Assembly (NCBI GenBank): GCA_963930775.1
Contig: OZ005689.1
Coordinates: 27,267,798 to 27,331,797, forward strand
Direction: 5' to 3'
DNA from: Cliona cf. orientalis
Taxonomy: Eukaryota; Porifera; Demospongiae; Clionaida; Clionaidae
DNA: 64,000 nucleotides
A program made the translations under genes and the position numbers. Positions 1 to 10,487 of this stretch are shown piece after piece. The stretch's first letter is position 1, and each line of letters opens with the position of its first letter. Below the pieces are notes generated by a model, which searched no databases, had not been told where the DNA came from, and saw nothing but the letters and a program-made list of their open reading frames with translations.

Positions 1-2253
1 TGCATTGCACAGCTGCCAACTCCTGCTGGAACAAAGGAACTCAAGCAGTTTCTTGGAATGTGTTCCTACTATCGGAGATTTGTCAAAAATTTTGCAAAAA
101 TAGCGGCCCCACTACACCGCCTCTCGGAAAAAGGGAAAGAATGGCTGTGGACGGATGAATGTGAGCAGGCATTTAGCATGCTAAAGCACCAGCTTATAAC
201 TGCCCCAATATTAAGCCTGCCTGACTTCAATCATGATTTCACACTCGACATCGACGCAAGTGGAAATGGCTTAGGAGCAGTACTCTCACAAAAAGTTGGA
301 GATCATGAGCGAGTCATAGCATATGGAAGCAGAGCTCTAACCAAGGCAGAACGGAAGTACTGTGCGACTAGAAGAGAGCTACTCGCACTAGTCTGGGGTG
401 TGCGCCACTTCCGTCCCTACTTGTATGGTCGAAGATTCATTGCTAGGACCGACCACAACTCTCTCAAGTGGCTACGTAACTTTAGGGATCCAGAAGGTCA
501 GGTAGCCCGCTGGCTGGAGATACTGGCTGAATATACTTTTGATGTTGTACATCGACCTGGCCTTCAGCATGGTAATGCTGATGCCCTTTCCCGCTTACCC
601 TGTAAACAGTGTGGGCTTGGGGGAGAATCAGATGAAGAAAAAGCTATCGAGGTAGCAACAATTTCAACTACTTGGATTCCAAGCTGGACACCTGAGGAGA
701 TTCAGTACCTGCAAGCTGGTGATTCAGCATTAAAGCAATTCATTTTGTGGCTATCAACTCGCTCGTTGCCAGACAAGTTTCCAAAAGAAGCCCATAGCCA
801 CCTCCAGACACTCTGGACACAGCGTCATTATCTGGTGCTGAAGAATGGAATACTGTACCGACGCTGGGAAGATGTACCTGGAAAGGGGTTGAATAAGCGC
901 CTACAGCTCGTCCTTCCCAAGGATAGTGCCACAGAAGTTCTCTCAAAGCTTCATAATGCAGGACACCTAGGGGTAAAGAAAACCCTAGAGAAAGTCCAAA
1001 CTCGATTCTACTGGGTGGGGCAGAGACAAGATGTAGCCGAGTGGTGTAAGGCCTGCCCTGAGTGTGCATCACGCAAGTCTGGACCCAGAAAGCCACGAGC
1101 CCCTATGCAACTCGAGTCGGCTAGCCGCCCCTTGGAGCGAATTGCTATGGACATCTTGGGGCCACTCCCACTTACTGAAAACGGCAACAAGTACATATTA
1201 GTAGTTGGTGACTACTTCACTAAATGGAAGGAGGCGTACCCTATGAAAAACATGGAAGCAACAACAGTTGCCCGCCTTCTAGTGCATGAATTCATTTGCC
1301 GCTTTGGAGTACCAGAGAATCTACACACAGATCAGGGGCACAATTTTGAAGCCGAAATAATCAAGGAAATTTGCAAGCTCCTTGATATCAAGAAAACCCG
1401 AACCAGCCCCTATCATCCACAATCGGATGGAATGATCGAGCGATTCAACAGGACTCTCCTGAACATGCTAAGCACAGCCATCGAAAAGAATTGCAATGAC
1501 TGGGATATGCAACTCCCCATGCTCCTACTGGCATACAGGACTAGCATACAAGAAACTACAGGAGTTACTCCTTTTTCAATTATGTTCGGCCGATCAGCTC
1601 GCTTACCTATTGACATAGAATTCGATCTCCCATATGCAAGCTATGAAGACCCTAAACAATATCAGGAAGTGCTACGTCACCGTCTACAGAAAGCATATGC
1701 AATGGTGCGGGAGCACTCGTCGACAGAACAAAGCCGGCAAAAGCACCTATACGATCGATCAGTAACTGGCTCTCAATACGAGGTTGGTGATGAAGTATGG
1801 TTGCACTGCCCAGCGGTGCCGAAAGGACGTTGCAAAAAGTTTCATCGGCCATGGCAAGGTCCCTTCACTATTGTAAAGGTGATGGACCATTGGGTGTATC
1901 GCATACAGTGCAATGACACACCACGTAAACGCTTGGTAGTCCACTACAATCGCCTAAAGCCCTACCATCGTCCTTTCAACACAGATGTCTATGGGCCAGA
2001 CTACAATACGCATGGATCGGTGACCGACAAACTGGAGGAGCCAAATTCTCAAGATCAAAGAGCAGAAACAACTGAAGATTGCAGTGGCTCACAAGAAGTC
2101 CCTGAGCAGAGAGAAATGCCGCAAGAGTCATCTCCAACACCACCTCTACGACGTTCACAAAGGACACGCCGGCCCCCTGATCGTTATGGGCAGGGTATCA
2201 GTTACCCCGACTGCTACACATCATCAAACTCGGATTCCGATTCTGAATCATGA
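1..2253 (+). CDS. pol: Gypsy pol polyprotein, C-terminal part (RT end, RNase H, integrase)
   Basis: The frame is open from base 1, so the start lies upstream; the first ATG in view (58) is internal. The first residues are the end of a Gypsy reverse transcriptase (FLGMCSYYRRFVKNFA). RNase H follows with the LDIDASGNGLGAVLSQ and ARTDHNSLKWL motifs. An HHCC zinc-binding module is at about 960-1080 (HNAGHLG ... CKACPECASRK) and the integrase core runs from about 1140 to 1620 with DILGPLP and TDQGHNFE. The GPFTIVKV segment near 1855 is a GPY/F-like module. The acidic, Ser-rich tail has no recognised domain. As a pol product it would convert element RNA to DNA and insert it. Confidence 0.9.
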   Translation, partial: CIAQLPTPAGTKELKQFLGMCSYYRRFVKNFAKIAAPLHRLSEKGKEWLWTDECEQAFSMLKHQLITAPILSLPDFNHDFTLDIDASGNGLGAVLSQKVGDHERVIAYGSRALTKAERKYCATRRELLALVWGVRHFRPYLYGRRFIARTDHNSLKWLRNFRDPEGQVARWLEILAEYTFDVVHRPGLQHGNADALSRLPCKQCGLGGESDEEKAIEVATISTTWIPSWTPEEIQYLQAGDSALKQFILWLSTRSLPDKFPKEAHSHLQTLWTQRHYLVLKNGILYRRWEDVPGKGLNKRLQLVLPKDSATEVLSKLHNAGHLGVKKTLEKVQTRFYWVGQRQDVAEWCKACPECASRKSGPRKPRAPMQLESASRPLERIAMDILGPLPLTENGNKYILVVGDYFTKWKEAYPMKNMEATTVARLLVHEFICRFGVPENLHTDQGHNFEAEIIKEICKLLDIKKTRTSPYHPQSDGMIERFNRTLLNMLSTAIEKNCNDWDMQLPMLLLAYRTSIQETTGVTPFSIMFGRSARLPIDIEFDLPYASYEDPKQYQEVLRHRLQKAYAMVREHSSTEQSRQKHLYDRSVTGSQYEVGDEVWLHCPAVPKGRCKKFHRPWQGPFTIVKVMDHWVYRIQCNDTPRKRLVVHYNRLKPYHRPFNTDVYGPDYNTHGSVTDKLEEPNSQDQRAETTEDCSGSQEVPEQREMPQESSPTPPLRRSQRTRRPPDRYGQGISYPDCYTSSNSDSDSES

Positions 2254-2278
2254 TGCCGTGATGCGAGGACGCTACTTA

Positions 2279-2295
2279 ATTAGAAGGGGGAGTGG
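2279..2295 (+). promoter_or_regulatory. Polypurine tract before the 3' LTR
   Basis: A purine-rich run (AGAAGGGGGAG) sits directly before the inferred LTR start. This is the expected position of the plus-strand DNA primer of an LTR retroelement. The call depends on the LTR boundary, which rests on short terminal inverted repeats. Confidence 0.6.
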
Positions 2296-2556
2296 TGTAA
2301 TGAATAGACGAATGAACTTTATGGACTTTGTTATCAAAACAATCTGTGAACATCAATTATCTATGTATAGTGATTTAATGCTAATGTCTGCAATAGCAGC
2401 CCTTACTGTCTGTCACCTCTCTATTTAAGCTGTGACTACTTTGTGTATATATGCCAGTATCAGTTGTGCTACATTGATATGTTTGAGCTTCTTGGCTAGG
2501 GGACTCCGCGGCGTTACAATAATATTCTCAGTTGCTGTCTGTGTGAGTTGGTTACA
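2296..2556 (+). repeat. 3' LTR of the Gypsy element
   Basis: The LTR is placed by its position after the polypurine tract and by short inverted ends, TGTAAT at the left and GTTACA at the right. It is about 261 bp, short for the group. An AT-rich stretch (TATTTAAGC, then TATATATG) near 2422-2452 could be its promoter region. The matching 5' LTR is outside the window, so the boundary and the target duplication cannot be confirmed. Confidence 0.6.
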
Positions 2557-2748
2557 TTTATGAGTTTCAGTATCCATACCGCAGCGGCTTTTTCCATGTC
2601 TTTCAAACAACTCTCTTCTTCATAATCATCTACGCCAGGATCAGGATCAGGATTTGGGTCACTGGGATCATCTGTAGTACCTGGTTCATAGAGAGGTGCC
2701 GCTAATGTCTGCTGCTGAAGGCTGCCATGACAGTCGTATACTTGATTT
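2557..2748 (-). pseudogene. Unidentified coding remnant beside the LTR
   Basis: On the minus strand an open segment begins after a good acceptor (CTATTTCAG) at about 2749. It encodes an acidic, Pro/Asp-rich stretch (DPSDPNPDPDPGVDDYEEE) followed by a hydrophobic/basic segment (MEKAAAVWILKL). It ends where the LTR begins. Reading on into the LTR is open for some codons but does not look related. I do not recognise the family with confidence. The acidic lead-in followed by an AAxWxLKL-like segment resembles N-terminal regions of repetitive transposase-like proteins, which is a guess. The likely history is an exon truncated by the Gypsy insertion. Confidence 0.35.
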
Positions 2749-2863
2749 CTGAAATAGCAAAAATTCCAAAACAGTTTCTTTTGGCAACTCTCCAGGTTAT
2801 ACTTAATCTGAAAGTTTGGTCTGTCAGCGTGCAGAAGGCGAATATATCGTAAATATGACGATA

Positions 2864-3390
2864 TGTGACCGGATTTGGGAAAACCCTCCGTATGGGATTT
2901 TTTTCAGAAAATTGAGTTTAATGTATGGTTCTACCATAGAGCTAACCCATGTTCAAGTCTTAGGCCGATCGCATGCTTCGTTGTTGAGATACAGCACTTT
3001 GTTTGTGATCGCGCCACACCCCCAATAATCGAGAAATTACGGTCTAAAGGCGTTGCTATGCACGCGTATGGCGTTTCCGAATACTACGTGTGACCTATTA
3101 AATGGACCTGGGCGGAGCCATTCGAAATGAATGTAAAGATCGAGCACGAGTTGAATTTCGTTGTTGATGACGACAGTTGATTGTTCTTAGATGCCCAAGA
3201 AGATAAAAAGGTGAGCGAACGTACAGTAGTTCGATGAATCTAGCTGTATCTAGGTAGAGAATTCTAATTAGTGCCCATAGCAACGGGCTCCGGGTACAGC
3301 AGCTGGGCCGACTTGGTGGGTCAAAATGAAGGCTTATTTCACCTTTGTTTAGCACGACTAGCCTCCGTAGACAACGGCAACAGTTACAAG
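2864..3390 (-). mobile_element. TGTGACC-ended MITE, inverted partial copy
   Basis: The terminus at 2864 reads TGTGACCGGATTTGGGAAAA and is preceded by TA. The interior matches, in reverse orientation, the complete copy at 3589-4264. The match stops near 3390, so the far end is missing or displaced. With the next copy it forms a long inverted pair separated by about 200 bp. Confidence 0.8.
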
Positions 3391-3588
3391 GTTGTTCAAC
3401 ATGTATTACCGCTCACCTTGGTTAAAGTATAAATCCACTCCATTTTGGAGCGCGCACATCTGTGACACGCTTGTTTGTGTTATCAGGATAGCGTTTTAAT
3501 TGTGGGTATGGTATGTACGTACAGCGCATTTTGTGAGTGGGTGTATCTGATTAGCATTTTGTCATAATGCATCTGCTTCCCCATAATA

Positions 3589-4264
3589 TGTGACCGGATT
3601 TGGGAAAACCCTCCGTATGGGATCCGCGCGCGATTCGCATAATGCGCGTTTTTAGTAGCTCAGGTCTAATTTTGTGAAAGTCCAGACTTTGTCATATACA
3701 TATCCAACAACCCTTCTTCTAACTGTTGCCGTCTTCTACGGTGGCTAGTCGTGCTATACGAAGGCGAAATAAGCCTTCATTTTGACCCACCTAGTCGGCA
3801 CAGCCACAGTACACGGAGCCCGTTGCTATGGGCGGTAATTAGAATTCTCTACCTAGATACAGCTAGATTCATCGATCTACTGTACGTTCGCTTACCTTTT
3901 TAGCTTCTTGGGCATCTAAGAACAATCGCCTGTCCTTGTCAACAACGAAATTCAACTCTTGCTCGATCTTTACGTTCATTTCGAACGGCTCCGCCCAGGT
4001 CCACTTAATTGATTTCCGGGTCACGCGTAGTATGCGGAAACGCCTTCGGAGTTCCGCGTGCATAGCAACGCCTTTAGACCGTAATTTCTCGATTATTGGG
4101 GGTGTGGCGCGATCACAAACAAAGCGCTGTATCTCCACAACGAAGCGCGCGATCGGCCTAAGACTTGGACGCGGGTTAGCTCTATGGTAGAGCTTATCAA
4201 CCATGCATCAAATTAAATTTTCTGAAAAAATCCCATACGGAGGGTTTTCCCAAATCCGGTCACA
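3589..4264 (+). mobile_element. TGTGACC-ended MITE, complete copy
   Basis: Terminal inverted repeats of about 34 bp start TGTGACCGGATTTGGG on the left and end with the complement on the right. TA flanks both ends, fitting a TA target duplication. Length is about 676 bp. The same family occurs at 24472-25121 and 46373-47038, with fragments at 2864, 19628 and 25436. The minus strand carries a short conserved open segment (EMNVKIEQELNFVV) followed by a splice-donor-like GTGAGCG seen in several copies. No transposase is encoded. Confidence 0.85.
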
Positions 4265-4464
4265 TATTGTATATCATGGGATCACAGTTGAATGTAGCAA
4301 GGTCCAGAAAAAAACTTTGTTGAAGTGTAGCTTGTGCCAATGAATACTATCAAGTCTCATGCCCAGCCTCTTCTGTCCCCACGAGATTTGTCAGCTAGGT
4401 GCCATTAATGAAAATAATGACAATCATAAACAAAAACTACCCTGAGGGCAATTAAAAAGAACAG

Positions 4465-4832
4465 TAACAAGTATAAAAATTGAATAAAATTGAAAGATGA
4501 AGTAGGGATGGCAGTGCCAAAAAAACACAAACAAGATTTGTAGGGATAATGTATCACATCCACTATGTACATCTTTTTGAGTAGCCGTGCACACATAATA
4601 TGGGGCACATGCAGGAATAGAAAATCAATACTGACTACCCATGGATGAATATCAAAATAATTATAGCGACACTTTACATACTGAATCAGATATTAACTAT
4701 TGAGAAAAGCAAGCGTAGGGATGTATAGTGGATGTGATACATTATCTGTATAAATCTTGTTTGTGTATTTTTTGGCACTGCCATCCCTACTTTGTCCTTC
4801 AATTTTAATTGTTATTTATACTTGTATGTTAT
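4465..4832. mobile_element. Palindromic MITE
   Basis: The outer arms, about 100 bp each, are near-perfect inverted repeats. The left arm has AGTAGGGATGGCAGTGCC and the right arm has its complement. The loop between them is about 140 bp and AT-rich. A truncated relative is at about 25240-25345. No coding capacity is visible. The superfamily cannot be assigned, because the target duplication is not clear. Confidence 0.7.
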
Positions 4833-5249
4833 ACTATAGATGAGTAATCTTTAACAGAACAATCGGCTGACCTCTTAGGAAAGTATTAGATCGAATCTTA
4901 GACTGGACCTATTCTTGAAGGGTCTTGTTTTGATCCCTCAGCCTTTCCTTACAGCCTGCATATTGCTCTTGCTTTCTGAAGTTTAGTTCGTTGCTTTTTC
5001 GGCATGCTCTAAGTAGACCCTTGGCCGGCCTGTCATATCATGCTTGGCGCCAATTTAGTGCTAATTCAAGTGGGTCTGAATCGGTGCAAAAGGTCACATA
5101 ATAATTACATAATCGCCACAACCGCGCGCTGTTTAATACTATGTAATAAAATTAATTATAATTAACATATGGACAACAATTAAACATCAACACATGGGAC
5201 AATAACCAGAAGACTCTTCATTCAACACAGGATACAGTTCTTCCTTTTA
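4833..5249. other. Unannotated spacer
   Basis: I see no open frame, inverted repeat or known repeat end in this stretch. Confidence 0.5.
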
Positions 5250-7171
5250 TTAACCGATTATACACCATTGACGCCAATTGGTGTCAGTACAGCTATAATA
5301 GCGCTATGGTACCGCCTACATTCCAAAGAACGAGAAGCCATAGCTTTGGCTTCCTGTCTATGACTACTAGGAGGCCTCCCTTACCTACCTGTGGCGTGAG
5401 GTCACCGTTGGCCCAACCCACCGCTCGCTACTAAAAATGTTTTTGTGAAGATTGATGATAATGGCGATAGATCCGGGTACGAGAGCGGTACATTTTCTAC
5501 CACAGGGCAGGAGGTACAGCTCTGTAGCTAAGTATATAGCTAGACTAGTTCTATACCTCTACACAGATACGACCTTTTCAACAGAGCCAAGGCCTGGGTC
5601 AGATAACGGGCGAGGGTCATCAGGGTTAATCGAATTCATGAATATGTTTCTATGGTAACAACAATGGTCATATGACCGGCCGTGCCTAGTAAACTATAAC
5701 GAGCGATCATATTACCGCTCATCTTGGCATATTAGCTCATTTTTGTGACATGCGCTACATTTAGTAGCTTTCGGCAGTAGAGACGGTCGAACTTGCTCGA
5801 TTTTGGCCAAAATCATCATTATTGAAGTGGGCGTGGCCACCCGATCACATGACAAATATGCTGCAGTCAGCTAGTTAGCAGTGGTGCAGCTAGGCGGAAT
5901 AGAAAGAGGCTACTGCCAATCAAGTTGATAGGCTAGATAGGTTAGGATCGACTAGATTTATAATATCACAGGGTAGATTTTCTACTTTCGCTGAGTTTTG
6001 AGAAGAAATGTGCCGTTGGACACACCCAAGAATGTACACTTTTCGCCATTTCTCTGAAAGTAAGCAATATTTAGCTAATCTACTCTGTGAGATATTAGTA
6101 CACTAAAATATGAACTGCATGGAATAGTTAAGGTCGGCGTCAGAGCCGTGCATACCTTCCGCCTTTTTCGATTTTGTTTACAAACATACACTTACGACCC
6201 CGCCCACAATGACGTAATGGCTGCGGTTAATTAACATAATTTAATTACAGAAAAGGTGAAGATGAAACTTTCTGTTGGTGCATAGTAGAAATTCGTAGGA
6301 TGTACAGATGCTGAAATATATGGCATTGAAGTTGTCAGTAAATACTCTACATTCCACAGTGACCCAGGCCTTAATGGCGCTGAGTAGTGATCGTCAGAGT
6401 CAATGGAGTGCTGACTCAGTGACCGATGTTGGAGTATACTGCTTGCTCACACCACCACTGATTTGTCAGTGCATTGGTTATCAATTCTTGCCTTAAGCAC
6501 CTGCAAGCACTTACCTCAAATCTTTCAGCAGAGGCCAGAGATGTAGTCAGTTAACCGATTTTGGGCGGGGTTGTACGGGTCAATTGACATAAGAACAATG
6601 CGTCCTATAAATAAGCTAGTGACAGGCCTTAGATACCTCTAAATGCTCTGTTGACAACTACGCAAGTTGCCCTGAGCGTCACATTCTCCTATCCTACCAT
6701 ACATACACTGTCAAGCTAAACGCTGTAGTAGTGTCTAGAAGCTTAGAAGCTAACTTACCTCAAACATGGCTGCCGTCTTCAAGTCTGCCGTTCGCGTTCG
6801 AGGTTGGCTTCACGAAGTGGTGGCTTGTAGGTAGTCACCATCCACTGCTCTGCCTATAAACCAAGCGCCGTGGCTGTAGCGGTTCGACGATAACAGCCTC
6901 AAATTTTCGCCTGGATCGATCATCATGGCAATCGAGCAGCTAGCCCTACAGTGTCGGGCACATCCACTTAATTGCTACTGGCACGACCTGAAGCCATAAC
7001 TGAGTAACGGCGGTCAGCGGCTAACCACAAAACTGGATGTAGAGCGTAGTAGCCTAGTGCTATGCATGAAATACGGGAAGAAAACGGCTTTGACGCCATT
7101 TGGCGTCAATCACCTATAATGTATATTGCATGTATGACGCCAATTGACGTCTATCCCCCATAATCGGTTAA
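5250..7171 (+). mobile_element. Non-autonomous piggyBac-type element
   Basis: TTAA occurs at both ends (5250-5253 and 7168-7171). It is followed or preceded by the inverted terminal motif CCGATTATACACC / complement, then by a subterminal GACGCCAATTGGTGTC-like palindrome. These ends match the complete piggyBac element at 50936-54586 over about 13-16 bp. The interior (about 1.9 kb) has no transposase and only short open frames. It shares blocks with the element at 13826-15375 (for example near 5290-5600), in the opposite orientation. It could be mobilised in trans by the full element; that is inference. Confidence 0.85.
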
Positions 7172-8274
7172 GAAGATCAGCAGTATCAAAGCAATTCTGT
7201 AGGATGTCCGAGACAACATCACGATGTACCATTCTCAGTGACATTGAGGGGACCTACATTATACATTATTATCTCCCCAGTAGCAATTTACTTTTCTGTG
7301 GTTATGAGGTAATTATGGTGTAATTATGATGAAACCTATGGTGTAATCTCTTAGGTAATCTATGAGGTAATTATGAGAAAATTCAGGGCCTCGCTGGAGC
7401 CTTTCTGGGACTTGAAAATCAGTAAATATATAGAGTATCTTACGCGTGTATCCAGCGAATACATTACAAGCTGAGCGCTACTTTCTCTGAGAAGTACTGT
7501 TGGTTGAACTTCACCTGCTTTCTTGGCTTACGTAATGCCGTGGATAAATAAAGCTAGCCTTGCGCTATATATAGCACTCATTGTCACAAGGGGCTGTCCC
7601 GCGCGCGACTGCAGCAGCGTGACCAACCTGAAGTTCGGAAGGAATACTGTACTGTCGAGTTCGTCTCTGTGATTGAAGCATCGAAACTTGTCGCTGTCAA
7701 GGCTGAGAGTCTATCTTAGACGCCATCTCCATGATTTCTGGGGCGAGCATCGATCGATGTGTACGCATTCTATTGACCTTTTACCACATGCACCATTACA
7801 CTATGCAGCTACTGGGGAGATGGTCAAGGGTTCATTATATATTAACACACCACCACCATGATGATTTCTGTCGTTATGAAACGATTGAAAGCCAGGAATA
7901 AATTTTCATTATTGTCTATATCAGAGCCAAGTCTCAACTATACGGTTAATATGGGGTCTGTGTATAGCAACAGAAATTACTAAGATAGTCAAATTTAGGC
8001 CACAAGCTTCTGGCATTATAGTAAAGTATCTTCAAATTACTTTTGTTAAAGATATTATGTTGATGGGTGTACGTACTGCTCCTAGTTAGTCACTCATGAT
8101 CGTCATCAGTCCCATGGCCAGAATGTTCCTCCTAACTGGGACCATCAATTGCTTGATTGCTTTCTGAATTATGATCTATTCAAGCTCTGGATTAGCATTG
8201 GTGGAGGGGGAGTTACTACCGGCAGTAGCAGAGGAGTATTGTCATCGGCCACAGGGTTGCAGTACCCATGAGGC
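7172..8274. other. Unannotated region
   Basis: I see no convincing coding sequence here. It holds AT-rich DNA with a short GTAATTATG-type repetition near 7310-7375, and a TATATA-containing stretch near 7570. Short open frames of about 60 codons have no recognisable domain. Confidence 0.4.
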
Positions 8275-8280
8275 TTGTTA

Positions 8281-8400
8281 ACCCTCGGCACGTGCGCGAG
8301 AGCACATGCGCGAGGGTACATGCGCATGCGCGAGGGTTACGGTAGTTGGTTTGTCTGTCTGTCTGTTACCACGCTACCTGCTACATACCTCGTTTGCGAG
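8281..8400. repeat. GCGCATGCGC / TGTCTGTCTGT dispersed repeat
   Basis: A cluster of CATGCGCGAGGGT-like words followed by GTTTGTCTGTCTGTCTGTTAC recurs near 44822-44890 with the same order. This indicates a dispersed repeat family in this genome. Function is unknown. Confidence 0.6.
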
Positions 8401-8540
8401 TCCAATTTGCGGTGTTGGTTCCTTATGGCGTTTCCAATTCATGATTTGTGTGGATTTCTCCAAAAACGCTTTGATCGCCAGTTTTGGCGTCATTTGCTGA
8501 TTCTAAGCTTCTTGACTTTGCCCGAGCTAGTGATAGCATG

Positions 8541-9096
8541 ACTTAACGTATAAATAGGTTGCGCGCTATATACGGTATGTACGTCTATAACCCTTAGCGC
8601 ATGCCCGGTTGCATCAATCCCGCCCCTCAGTCCACCAGCGAACTTTTGACGATTGTGGCTTCTTTTCAATTCTAAGTGGCTTAGCTGCCGGTATTCTTGT
8701 GGTACCCTTTGATTCTCTGGCTTGTGTGCATGCATGGAATTACTGTGCTTGAAACCAAGTGAGTTGCAATAATATTGGACTCAATACTGCTCAGTGTACT
8801 TCAGTCTTGTGCCAGGGCTTGCATCATAGTCCTTCTAGTTAAGATGTAGCTAGCTAGCTAGCTAAGTCTCCAATAATTGGAGGTTAGGCTACAGTGAGGA
8901 TAGTTGAGTAGATGTCGACACCACAGTGTGGAGTTCGATACAACACGCTAGGGTTGTTGCTGCTATATGATCTGTTGAACCATCTTGAATAATTATCACT
9001 GCTGTGCAAGTATAACATTAGCCTCATCCCTGACTCGCCCTGACCCCAGCCCTTTAGCTGTCCCCTTTTCTGCATGCAACTGTTGAAGCATGTAGC
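8541..9096. other. Unannotated region
   Basis: Nothing recognisable. A short AGCTAGCTAGCTAGCTA run lies near 8848-8863. Confidence 0.4.
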
Positions 9097-9560
9097 TACT
9101 GCCATGCAGCACGCCGAGGGTTTTGTGCTCGAGAGAACTCTAGTGTGTGGAGGTAATCATTGCTTTCAAGTTCACGTAGTTTGGTTTCCTCACCGTGGAC
9201 TACGAACCACCAGCTGGGCTTGCCGGTATGATGATTAGTGTGCAATGTTCTTGATTCTGAGCCCATTAACCTTACACAATCTGGATATGGCACTTTTGAT
9301 TGTCTTGAATAAACGGATTCCAAATTCTGTGGGCTCCTTCAACCCTCACTTTAGTGCTGGTACTAGCTGAAGTAGCTGGGGCTGCAGTGTTGGCAGTCCG
9401 TGGCTGCTGAGAAGTACGCAGTCGAAGTGCACCTTGCTGCTGAGATGCATGCAGTCGTGTATCTCGCTGCCCTTTGGCTGGGTTAGAGCGATCTGGTTGA
9501 TTTCTGGGAAGTTGTGCAGGTGCAGAAGAATAGGAATGCATTGCAAGCAAGCTGAAGACT
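9097..9560 (-). pseudogene. Retrotransposon-associated ORF remnant (RVEGAxRxW / WWFVVHGEE type)
   Basis: The minus strand encodes, in two frames, a low-complexity Gln/Ser/Thr/Ala stretch, then KVRVEGAHRIWN, and after a frame change GKPSWWFVVHGEETKLRELE. From memory, these two motifs in this order occur in short ORFs linked to non-LTR elements in marine invertebrates (a basic linker between VEGA..W and WWFV.HG). No reverse transcriptase is present nearby. The frame change means it is decayed. The family name is uncertain. Confidence 0.4.
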
Positions 9561-9668
9561 GCTTGCTTGTAGTTGTAGTAGCAACCACTGTCGAGGATTG
9601 TGCTGACAATTATATTATTGATTTGTGTATAGCTATTATTGATTATTAATTATTGATGTTGAACTATA

Positions 9669-9886
9669 CCATATAGCCGGAAATTTTGGCGGGGAATTAA
9701 ATTGGGCGGTTTGGCGGTATATTATTACAACCGCCAAATTAAAATCCGCCAAAATTTCCTACTTGCATATATACGTATAGCGATCCCGTACCGAACAGCC
9801 AGATTTAAATCCGCCAATATTCTTTTAATAGTGATTTTGGGCTCAACCGCCAAATTTAATGCCCGCCAATATTTCCGGCTATACGG
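9669..9886. mobile_element. MITE with CCRTATAGCCGGAAAT ends
   Basis: Left end CCATATAGCCGGAAATTTTG and right end CGGAAATATTGGCGGG (complement) form inverted repeats of about 25 bp. TA lies at the left but not at the right. The interior repeats GGCGGATTT/AAATTTGGCGG words in both orientations. About 218 bp, non-coding. It lies just before the start of the BEL/Pao fossil. Confidence 0.7.
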
Positions 9887-10166
9887 TCGTATGTTGTGTA
9901 ATTTTACTTTTCCTTTTCCGTATTTACCTCATTCCCTGTTTTCGTATAATTAGAATGCTTTATGACTAAAATTTGATGAAGAGATTGAGTGGCTAATTTA
10001 TCTGTTTGAATCCGGGAGTAAAACCTGCATAAATTGGTCCTTCAACCCGGATATATCGGAATTGGTCTCGTTTGAAGAAGTTTTACTCTCGGAGCTATGG
10101 ATTTAAACACATTTGAGTCGCTATCAATAACCACGTGCTCCCATCGTAAGTCACCTATCGAACATA

Positions 10167-10457
10167 ATGAATGAAGCTACTCAGCGCGTTCTCTCATCTA
10201 ACAAGAAGAAAAGAGGTGTCCTTCGCGTCTCTGTTACCCTTCTCCTCCACACTCGTGTGGGTGAGTTAGAAGGCTCCGGTGAAGATACCGATACGACCGA
10301 TCAAGCACGACGCCTCACCACATGGTTGCAGACGCTCACCGAAGAGTTCAAAGTTCACCACTACGTGGTGATTGATGTAATCGAAGAAGGCGACCCAGTG
10401 AAAGAACAAGACATTCTGGATAACTTTGACGACGATGTCACCCAGCTTCTTGCTTAA
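10167..10457 (+). pseudogene. gag: BEL/Pao gag, N-terminal part (fossil)
   Basis: The segment encodes KKKRGVLRVSVTLLLHTRV followed by an acidic helical stretch. This matches the usual beginning of Pao-type Gag (basic RGVLR.SVT motif, then a coiled helical region). The remainder of gag lies beyond the nested hAT element. It is part of a broken fossil. Confidence 0.65.
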
Positions 10458-10487
10458 TTGGAGAAGCTTTCATCCAAGGAGCCATCT

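Larger units (their letters stand above)
1..2556 (+). mobile_element. Ty3/Gypsy LTR retroelement, 3' part (fossil)
   Basis: The window opens inside this element. Visible parts in order are the end of the reverse transcriptase domain, RNase H, integrase, a purine-rich tract at about 2279-2295 and a 3' LTR. The reading frame over the visible part looks uninterrupted, so within the window this copy looks whole and fairly young. The 5' LTR, gag and protease lie upstream of the window, so age cannot be judged from LTR divergence here. Family assignment follows from the RT/RNase H/integrase order and a GPF-type motif after the integrase, which is typical of Gypsy rather than Copia. Confidence 0.9.

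Noticed and set aside
6540-6560. TTAACCGATTTTGGGCGGG as a further piggyBac end
   Set aside because: Only the first 11 bases match and there is no partner end.
8281-8400. CRISPR array
   Set aside because: The repeated words are irregular GCGCATGCGC and TGTC runs without constant spacers.
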